From positions 66,501 to 130,500 of the forward strand of contig CAUYUJ010014353.1 of the NCBI GenBank assembly GCA_963575745.1: a DNA stretch of 64,000 nt. The letters run 5' to 3'. Under the pieces are notes generated by a model. That model had not been told where the DNA came from. It worked only from the letters and a program-made list of their open reading frames with translations, and made no database searches. Shown piece by piece: positions 57,599-64,000 of this stretch; the stretch's first letter is position 1; each line of letters begins with the position of its first letter. A program made the position numbers and the translations under genes. Source of the DNA: Prorocentrum cordatum. Its lineage: Eukaryota; Sar; Dinophyceae; Prorocentrales; Prorocentraceae.

Positions 57599-59167
57599 GC
57601 ATCAGCATCAGCATCAGCTTCACCATGCTCACCATCATCATCACACGTCTCATCTCTCTTCCCCTCGTCCTGATCGATTGCTGTCGCTGAGGCAATCGTC
57701 GCTGCCATCGCCGAGACTGTCGCCGACATGGCTGGGACCGTCGTCGAGACCGCCGTCATCGAGGGTAGCTTCGAAACCGCTGCTCCTCCTCCTCCTCCTC
57801 CTCCTCCTCCTCCTCCTTCCTCCTTTGGCACGCCTCCTCGTTTCCCTCCTCACTTCTCCTCTTCCTCCTTCCCCTCCTCACTTTCGCGTCATCCTCTTCC
57901 TCTTCCTCCGCATAGCTCCCATCTTCCGTATCCTAATGCCCTGCCGTTGCGGTCCATCATCAGCTTCTGGCTGTAGCGCTTGCCTGCGCCGATCATCTTG
58001 AGCGTGCTGATCAGCTTGACCTCGGCCTCGAGATGGGGGGGGGGGGGGCGAAGGGAGGGGTGGAGAATCTGCAGTAAGATGCAGGAGGGACTTAGACCAC
58101 ACGGACGGGAACGATCAGATCACGTGGACGAGAGCGTCCTTCACCACCTCATCCTCCTACAGCATCCTCTCACCTGCTCTCCTCCCTCATAATCCTTGTT
58201 CGCTTCATCCCCCTAAATCCTCATCTCACCTGCTCACCTGCTCTCCTCCCTCATGAGGCCCTCCTTCATCCGAAAACGTTCCTGCGCCTCTAAGTTGTTC
58301 CACTCGAGTCCAAGCTCCCCCCCCCCGAGCCTGCAGCTCGTCCACCTTCGGTCGATCTTCGAACTTCTCACAGCTGTAGCGGAACTCGGGGATCTTGCCT
58401 TCGAAGCCTTGACAGGCGACGGCTCATCGTTGGTCGTCGTCGAGGCCGACGTCGGAGCCATCGTCGACGCCGTTGCCAGTGCCATCGTCGGGGCCGTATC
58501 GAGGCCGTCGTCGAAGCCGTCGTCGAAAGCGTCGTCGAGGCCGTCGTCTCAGCGTCTCCTCGCCCTCATCTTCGTCCTCAGTACCCGCGTCCTCTTTGTC
58601 CTCATCCTCAGGCTCATCCTCCTCATCGCCGTCGTCTTCGTCCTCGTTCTCATCCTTATCCTCCTCGATCCTCTTCGTGGTCCTCATCCTTGGCTCACGG
58701 GCGCCTTCCAGGAACGCGTGGTCCCCGTCGAAGTCGAGGAGAGCCTCGCTCGGATGGAGGCGGATTGGAGGAAAGTGGAGGAGGAAAGTAGAGAAGAATG
58801 AGGAGGAGGAGGAGGAGGAGTGGGATGAGGAGGAGGCGTTGAGTGGGACCCAGGAGGAGTGGGAGGAGCAGGAGGAGTGGGAAGAGTGGGAGGAGTGGGA
58901 GGAGTCGGATCCCAGGAGGAGGAGGAGGAGGATCGAGGAGTGAGAGGAGGAGTGGCAGGAGGAGCGGGAGGAGGAGAGAAGAAACAGGATGAGGAGTGGG
59001 AGGAGGAGCGGGAGGAAGAGGAGTGGGAGGAGTGGGAGGGGTGGGAGGAGGAGTAGTGGGAGGAGGAGGAGTGGGAGGAGGAGACTAGAGCAGAGCCTGA
59101 GCCACCAGTTCAGCATCCACTCGAACCGTGGCCTCGAACCTGAACTTCTTCGCCTTCGGGGTCATGT
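51500..59167 (-). CDS. Cargo gene 1: multi-exon protein with KAPG repeats
   Basis: Starts MTPKAKKFRFEATVRVDAEL at 59167 after a TAG acceptor-like site. Islands on the same strand: 58768-58697 (LLDFDGDHAFLEGA), 58410-58272 (IPEFRYSCEKFEDRPKVDEL), 58036-57930 (LISTLKMIGAGKRYSQKLMM), 57372-57255 (AWHKAFHQRYIDGWRTDKGR), 57072-57008 (KRIMGMPRAREDTPWVMR), 56742-56672 (YLQSRTVRMMYSHYLRTHP), 56364-56165 (SPEELATFFSNATLEERIQT), 55480-53868 (large exon), 53552-53498 (CLSEANEDIAQKAVRD) and 53390-53290 (SEGQVRRLAFMLAILPLIGV). Weaker islands continue to about 51535 and the 3' end is not defined. The large exon has about 14 KAPG(P/S) repeats, a Lys/His/Ser-rich basic block and AAGEDGEE acidic repeats, like a linker-rich nuclear protein. 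No domain recognised. Introns hold GAG, CAT and TC arrays. Confidence 0.5.
53868..55480 (-). CDS. Large exon of cargo gene 1 (KAPG / basic / acidic repeats)
   Basis: About 530 codons. It opens DDASSQTVLEVTDDELVEEY, then an acidic stretch, then about 14 copies of (V/A)KAPGP/S..A (55240-54895), QQPKRAKVSASG, a basic block of Lys, Ser and His (54760-54690, nuclear-localisation-like), PRPKGKAKASAAAAKR, about ten AAGEDGEEA repeats (54480-54200) and a conserved-looking C-terminal domain (TWQCKQRQNNADGHTCIVIS, QVRDNLWTEAQWRKMGQ, KLIANYVVIRIAETRATSRA). The alternating Lys-Pro and Glu repeats resemble disordered chromatin or RNA-associated proteins; that is inference. Confidence 0.6.
55762..55945. repeat. 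(ATC)n / CAT microsatellite in intron
   Basis: About 55 interrupted ATC units between the 56165 and 55480 exon edges. Similar arrays are at 53585-53690 and 57555-57630 (also intronic) and 47330-47410. Confidence 0.9.
57378..57470. repeat. (TC)n microsatellite in intron
   Basis: About 45 CT units, directly 3' (plus strand) of the exon at 57372-57255. Confidence 0.95.
58800..59090. repeat. (GAG)n / GGAGGAGTGGGA array, first intron of cargo gene 1
   Basis: Interrupted purine array on the plus strand between the first and second recognised exons. Confidence 0.85.
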
Positions 59168-59749
59168 CGACGGAAGGAGCCTATCGGGGAAGAGCAGCGG
59201 CAGCGGCAGCAGAACCAGCAGCCGCGGGGGCCCAGGAATTAAGGCCGAGGCCACTTGGAGGACGGGGAAGGGGGCGAATCTGAAGAAGGAGGAGGGGGAA
59301 CATTTCAAAGTTAGCATCCTGCTCGTGTGCGCCCTCTTCCTGATCCTCCTGCTGATCCTGATTCTCCTCCTGACTTTTCCTCCTCCTCACTTTCTTCTTC
59401 CTCCCTCGTTCTTCCTCCTCCTCATGTTCTTCCTCCTCCTCATGTTCTTCCTTCTCCCTCGTTTCTTCCTCCTCATTTATTCCGCTCCTCCTCCTACTTT
59501 TCCTTCTCTCCTCCTCAAGCTTTTCCTCCTCCTCATTTTCTTCCTCCTCCCTCGTCTCCTCGATCCTCCTCCTCCCGTTTCTGATCTCCTCCCCCAGTTA
59601 GTCCATCCACTGCCTGACGCAGTGATGGACACGCCTGCCGCGTCCCAGGCGCGCGGCTGCGGGCGTGGCCGTACGATCGGCGCGTCGAGGTCGGTGTGCC
59701 CCTCGATCCACACGAACGTGGTGTACCTCGAGCGCTCGCAGGCGCATGA

Positions 59750-59793
59750 TCGGCCAATCCCGCAACCCCCATGGGGGTTGCGGGATTGGCCGA
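59750..59793. repeat. 44-bp perfect palindrome
   Basis: TCGGCCAATCCCGCAACCCC, then CATG, then the exact complement, with no spacer. It is the centre of a weaker, larger dyad (GCATGATCGGCC / GGCCGACGCATGG). Confidence 0.95.
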
Positions 59794-60660
59794 CGCATGG
59801 GCCCACGACCCCCGTCGATCCCAAGGAAATGCCACCCTTGCTTTAGAATGGGCACCCGGCGGCCCACGCGCGCTGGATGAGCTCTTCGCTGATGGGCCCT
59901 GGGGCCGGCCAGCCGCGCGCCCAGGGCCCTGGGACATCTGCAGGAGGCAGGCAATGTACACTCCAAGGGCGGCCAGGCGGCCAATTGAACTGCAGAGCCT
60001 CCTCGAAGCTCCGCCGCCATGGGGCTGGCTGCACCCACGCTGGCTCTCCTGGCCACCTGGGCCCAGGCTGGGCGTGGACTGGCCAGCCCAGCGGGTCTGA
60101 CCACGTGCGCGCATGTCGCGCGGAGACACGGCCGTGGCGGAGGACACGTGGAGTTCGCTCCCGCGGTCGCGAGCCACGCATATAACCCGAGGCGTTTCTC
60201 CTTTCGATCCATTGCTTTTCTGTTAGTCCTCCTCCTCCTCCTCCTCGTTTTCCTCCTTCCTCCTCTTCCTCCTACTTTTCCTCTTCCTCCTCCTCCTCCA
60301 CATCCTTCCCTTCCTACCTCCACCTCCTGGGTCGACGGAAAAAGGCCTCGAGGTGCGGCCGCCGCCGCGAGCGGGGGGGCGCGGCGCCGCGCGGCGCCGC
60401 GCTCGCGAGAGTTCGGAGAACTCTCGAGCACAAATGGCTGCCCGCGCGCGCGGTCGCGCGCTGGCAAGCGGGGGGATGTCAAGGACAGGCTGTCGAGCTG
60501 GAGAAGGGGAGAAAAGAGAAATATGAGGTTGGAAAGATAAAGGAATGTTAAGCGAACCGCCGCTGCTGGCCTGGACAAGCTCATTAATGGGTCACTGCCG
60601 TCGGGGGGTGGGTGAAAGGGGGGAACAAGATGAACGCCAGGATGGGGCACCGAGTAATAA

Positions 60661-60718
60661 CACCAGTATAGTAGTATTAATAGTCGTAGTAGTAGTCGTA
60701 CTAGTAGTACTAGTAGTC

Positions 60719-60767
<49 letters not shown>

Positions 60768-60778
60768 CGGTGGTAGTC

Positions 60779-60830
<52 letters not shown>

Positions 60831-60842
60831 TAGTAGTAGATT
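60661..60842. repeat. (GTA)n microsatellite
   Basis: About 50 interrupted GTA units, the mirror-image counterpart of (CTA)n at 39584-39675. A related CGTAGT tract is at 60965-61060. Confidence 0.95.
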
Positions 60843-60849
60843 ATTAAAA

Positions 60850-60970
60850 TATAAAATGCCGACGCGTTCCTTCGGCCTCTTTAAAGGGCCCCAGAAATTT
60901 TCGATTTCGTTTTTGGAATTACATGCAGATTTATTAATGGTGAATAATATAGCAGCGAAGCTTAGCGGTA
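60850..60970. repeat. Single arm of the 39300-39590 foldback
   Basis: GACGCGTTCCTTCGGCCTC, then TTTAAAGGGC.CCAGAAATTTTCG, TTTTTGGAAT, then GTGAATAATATA and GCGAAGCT.AGCGG, in the same order as 39320-39432. Confidence 0.85.
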
Positions 60971-61127
60971 GGTACTAGCCGTAGTCGTAGTCGTAGTCGT
61001 AGTCGTAGCCGTAGTCGTAGCCGTAGTCGTATAGTAGTCGTCGTAGTCGTAGTAGTAGTAATAATAGTAGTCATGCCATGTCATAAATGCCATTAAAGAC
61101 ACATCATGCTAATGGGTGTGGTCTGAA

Positions 61128-61258
61128 AACGAAACTCACGACAGCAAAGCAAAACTCACGACATCAAAACAAAACTCACGACATCATAACAAAACTCACG
61201 ACAACTTTGAGAAAAGCCACGATCTCACGACAATGCAAAATACTCACGACAAATGAGG
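61128..61258. repeat. Right subterminal motif array
   Basis: Six to seven copies of (AAA)ACTCACGAC spaced 15-20 bp, then CTCACGAC and ACTCACGAC near the TIR. Same motif as 38986-39056. Confidence 0.75.
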
Positions 61259-61293
61259 CGTCATGAGAAACTCATGACGGTGGAGGTCAGGGG
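61259..61293 (-). repeat. Right terminal inverted repeat
   Basis: Complement of 38952-38985 with one mismatch and one additional outermost G. Confidence 0.9.
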
Positions 61294-61296
61294 TGT
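61294..61296. repeat. TGT target-site duplication, right of giant insertion
   Basis: Matches 38949-38951. A 3-bp match alone has a chance of 1 in 64; its weight comes from restoring the LINE register. Confidence 0.6.
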
Positions 61297-62543
61297 GGCC
61301 TACGTTCTCAGGCGTGTAAGATGTCTAGGAAAGTGCCTATACGAAGGAGGCAGCCACAGCAGTCGTCGCGGGTGCAGCTTGTCCCAGCCAAGTCCAGCCG
61401 TCGACGAGTAGGCCCCCAGGACACGGTCAAGTTGCTCCAGAGTGAGGGGCGGAAGGGGCTCTAAGGGGTAGAGCGCCGCGCTGGACCCCCCAGGAGAGGG
61501 GTTGCCATCAGCGGCAAGACTGGCGCTCATACCTGCCCCGTGCCCAGGCAAAACAGTGTCACGACAGAGTGCCTCAAGGTCCCAGGCCTCAGGAGGTTCC
61601 TCATGCATCCTACAAGGAGCAACCCAGAGGGGCTCCCAGTCCTCCAAAATCTTGTCAAGAGCTTGAGAACCTGCAACTGGGAGGGGGGGGGGGGGCACCA
61701 TCCAAAGGCTGCGAAGCGACGACCGAGGGCCCCACACTGTCACGAACGAAGCGATAGGCCGCGCTGCCGCCCTCATCCCGAGCCGCGGCCTGAGACCAGG
61801 CCTCCCAGGCCTTGGCGCAGTCTTGTTTGCCCCTGAACAGGAGAGCCTGGAGGTGGTCCCGCAGCCCCTGTAAAAAGGCATTCACTTCTTGAATGAGGCC
61901 TAGCGGGCCGTCGGCGAGGAACCTAACCAAGTCAGGAAGAGGACGGCCCCCCCAGGGTCCGAGGGCCTCCGAGTCTGGCCAGGAGACAATCTTAAAACCA
62001 GCGGCCGTGCGCCTCTGTCTGCGGAGGGCGGCCAGGTTGGGCTCTCGTCGATCTCCGGCAGCGGGCCCCAGGGCCGCCCGGCGAAAGCGCGCCGAATAGA
62101 ACCTGGACCAGGATTTGCACTCCGCAGAGGTGTGTTGCCTGAGCGAATCACGCCAGGCGACTTCCAGAGGTTTGACAACGGTTGCAAATCCTTGGGGCGC
62201 GGCCTCGCCATCGCCCTTGGCTCCATTCGGCCAGGTCATGAAACTGAGCAAGGTACGCCTCAACATGCCCAAACCATTCAGCACGCGCCTCGCCGATAGC
62301 GCTCGGGAGAGCCTCGCCAATCTCCCAAGACCAGGGCAGCTTTTCGCGAGGCGCGGGCCTCACAGGGGGAGGCTTGACAAGCGGAAAGAGCAGGGGAAGC
62401 AGCGGCACGCAGACAGCGGCCTTGGCACCACGGCCAACAAACTTGACTGAGACGACAGAGTGGGTCTGCACAGGCGCGGCGGGAAGCAGTCCCACCGAGT
62501 CCACGAACTTGGCCAGGACCTCGCTGCACACCCCGAAATCGAT

Positions 62544-62546
62544 CTA
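62544..62546 (-). other. In-frame TAG inside LINE-2 endonuclease
   Basis: The frames 63260-62547 and 62543-62148 are identical; TAG sits immediately before IDFGVCS, the counterpart of STIDYFVVS in LINE-1. Confidence 0.8.
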
Positions 62547-63177
62547 GCGAGCACCACAGGTAGGCTGGAAAGGTCGAAGCACAGCTCCGTGGACTTTGTC
62601 CGCCCAGCTCTCAACGCCCGCGGGTGCCATGTTCCAATCTCCCAAGACAACCCATGGGGCGCGCAGGGCCCCCAGGTGGACGACCAGGGCCGCCAGGGTG
62701 TCCAGGTTGTCCTCGGCGAGCCCGATGGACGTGACCAGGTGCAGGGAGATGACGTAGAGCGGGACAGGCAGCCCGATGGTGACTTTCACCGTGTGCACGC
62801 GATGGGTCGGTACGTCCAGAGTGGCCAGCTGAGCCTCAGCAACAGCTGGCAGCCGTGAGAGCACGGCCACACCTCCTGAAGAACTGAGCACCCCGTCGCC
62901 AGTACTCACCGCCTTGCCACCGTGCGTGCCCAATCCGCGCTGCGCCGCCCAGCGTCGAGCTGAGCTCCAGAGACCGTCCTGCTTGATCCTGTGCTCCTGG
63001 AGGCAGAGGCAACGCGGGACACCCGTGTCCTGGTCGTACTTCAGCCACTCCATGAGCGCCTGACAAGTTGACCACTGCGAAGAGTTGACTGACATCAATC
63101 CCAGCTTTGCAGAAACATCAATCACGGCATCCTCGTGCCGCGGCTGCTGTAGGCCCGACCAGCCAGGCTGAGGGCCA

Positions 63178-64000
63178 TCACCCCAACCGTGTCCTCTTGG
63201 CGGCCGTGTCGCCGAGAAATTCCAACAAGCGCTTGAACTTGGCGCTGTCGGCGGCGACATCGAACCCAGCTACCGCGAACGCCGTGGTAACCTCGTCATC
63301 CTCGGGGTCAAACTCGACCTTGACGCCAGCATCGGACATGGTCTCATCCTGGCTTTCTCCTGGTGGGCCTCCGCCAGCAGCAGCAGCGGCCCCAGCCCCA
63401 TGAGGAACAGCACCTGGAGGCCCAGCAGGAGCTGGAGGGGGAGCGCGAGCCTGTAGCTTGGCCCTGGCCTCCTGCGCCTTGGCGCCGACCACCTCCGTCT
63501 GGGCCGAGAAGTCGAGCCCGAAGCGGGTGGCGGCTTTGCCCAGCAAGGCCGAGAGAGTCTCGAGGCTGGCGACAGTGGCTGCGGGATCGTCCTCATCCTC
63601 ATTCTTGACCTCTGGCACGAAGGCCTTGGCCTGGGCATATCTGATCGCGGCTTCGGTCTTAGCAAGAGACTCCGCATGATCAGCGATGGTTTGATTTGCG
63701 TCATCCAGCTGCTTCTGGGTCTGGGCGAGGGCGTCGCGGCAGACAGCCCCGCGGGCTTGCGCAGCTGTGAGTTGCTTCTCCTTCTTTGAGCGTCGCTGGA
63801 GCAAGTCCTGGACGCTCTTGGAGGTGAGGTCTGCAAGCTGCGGTTGCGGCTCAGGAGGAGAAGCTTCCGCATGCTGACGCAGCTCTGAGAGGTCCTTGCC
63901 AGAGCTCGCTGCAAACTCCTGAATGGCCCGCACAACCAGCTTCTTGTTCGTGGGAGGGGTCTGCGCGGTCCGCGGCAGACCATTGGCCCAGTTGCCTCTG
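63178..64000 (-). CDS. LINE-2 ORF1, C-terminal part (cut by window edge)
   Basis: Open to the window edge without a start. The frame reads GNWANGLPRTAQTPPTNKK, then a basic and coiled-coil region (DLLQRRSKKEKQLTAAQARG, LAQTQKQLDDANQTIADHAE, LAKTEAAIRYAQAKAF), a Pro/Ala/Gly linker and an acidic tail (VKVEFDPEDDEVTT) before KFKRLLEFLGDTAAKRTRLG and stop at 63178. The layout matches LINE-1 ORF1: a zinc ribbon, probably outside the window, then coiled coil, then acidic end. No internal stop in 274 codons. It probably binds the LINE RNA. Confidence 0.8.
   Translation of the reverse strand, partial: RGNWANGLPRTAQTPPTNKKLVVRAIQEFAASSGKDLSELRQHAEASPPEPQPQLADLTSKSVQDLLQRRSKKEKQLTAAQARGAVCRDALAQTQKQLDDANQTIADHAESLAKTEAAIRYAQAKAFVPEVKNEDEDDPAATVASLETLSALLGKAATRFGLDFSAQTEVVGAKAQEARAKLQARAPPPAPAGPPGAVPHGAGAAAAAGGGPPGESQDETMSDAGVKVEFDPEDDEVTTAFAVAGFDVAADSAKFKRLLEFLGDTAAKRTRLG

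Larger units (their letters stand above)
38952..61293. mobile_element. Giant TIR DNA transposon (22,342 bp) inserted in LINE-2
   Basis: The left end begins CCCTGACCTCCACCGTCATG then AGTTTCTCACGACG. The right end is the reverse complement with one base change and one extra outer G. Both ends carry ACTCACGAC-type subterminal repeats, a conserved 120-bp block and a (CTA)n or (GTA)n tract. LINE-2 halves on the same strand abut both sides, and removal of the segment plus one TGT joins them in register. Inside are a transposase-like gene and two intron-rich genes, all on the minus strand. 3-bp duplication plus subterminal repeats resembles the CACTA (EnSpm) group, but the ends do not read CACTA; classification is open. 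Confidence 0.85.
61294..63260 (-). pseudogene. LINE-2 ORF2, 5' half: endonuclease to RT motif 0
   Basis: The EEP endonuclease is clear: LMSVNSSQWSTC (Asn), CLCLQEHRI (Glu), SGGVAVLSRLPA, VISLHLVTS, WVVLGDWNMAP and IDFGVCSEVL. A TAG at 62546-62544 precedes IDFGVCS in the same frame. The frame changes near 62230 and again at the G13 run near 61690. It continues through AEWFGHVEAYLAQFHDLAEW, FIVS-like linker sequence and LGWDKLHPRRLLWLPPSY (RT motif 0), and is cut by the right TIR of the transposon. Its continuation is 38948-35780. ORF1 of the same element precedes it. Confidence 0.88.

Overview
The window is nuclear DNA of a dinoflagellate. The direct evidence is the complete 22-nt dinoflagellate spliced-leader (SL) sequence at 13139-13160 (minus strand). 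Large LINE-type retroelements with C-terminal RNase H, high GC, very abundant micro- and minisatellites and intron-rich genes agree with this. I cannot fix the species; a Prorocentrum-like or Symbiodiniaceae-like genome is a guess. I see no rRNA, tRNA or CRISPR array and nothing bacterial.

Layout. 1-5840: tandem repeats with no supported gene. 5841-13160: LINE-1, a full-length 7.3-kb minus-strand retrotransposon. It has the SL at its 5' end, ORF1 (zinc finger plus coiled coil), ORF2 (endonuclease, RT, RNase H), a 10-nt poly(A) and a 17-bp target duplication inside an AAGAGGCCCCC minisatellite. One in-frame TAG lies in the endonuclease. 13161-35780: repeat-rich DNA with small foldback and TIR elements in two or three copies, a tandem SL relic (25264-25315) next to a small ORF, and scattered coding-like remnants. 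35780-38951 and 61294-64000: the 3' and 5' halves of one decayed second LINE (LINE-2), both on the minus strand.

The main finding is that LINE-2 is split at one point by a 22,342-bp insertion (38952-61293). It is bounded by 34-35-bp terminal inverted repeats, carries subterminal ACTCACGAC-type repeats and is flanked by TGT on both sides. Removing it with one TGT puts the LINE-2 RT sequence back in register with the intact LINE-1. Inside are a transposase-like multi-exon gene (41667-44403) and two further minus-strand genes read as many small exons (about 49443-44647 and 59167-51500), whose introns are filled with GAG/CTC, CAT and GTT arrays. The simplest reading is a giant DNA transposon that carries, or has captured, two spliced cellular-type genes.

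Together the window shows nested transposition: LINEs copied from trans-spliced transcripts, then cut by a large TIR element, with MITE-like and foldback elements and minisatellites between them. LINE-2 also has catalytic acid codons changed GAN to GGN, and frameshifts at long G or C runs. The latter could be mutation or assembly error.
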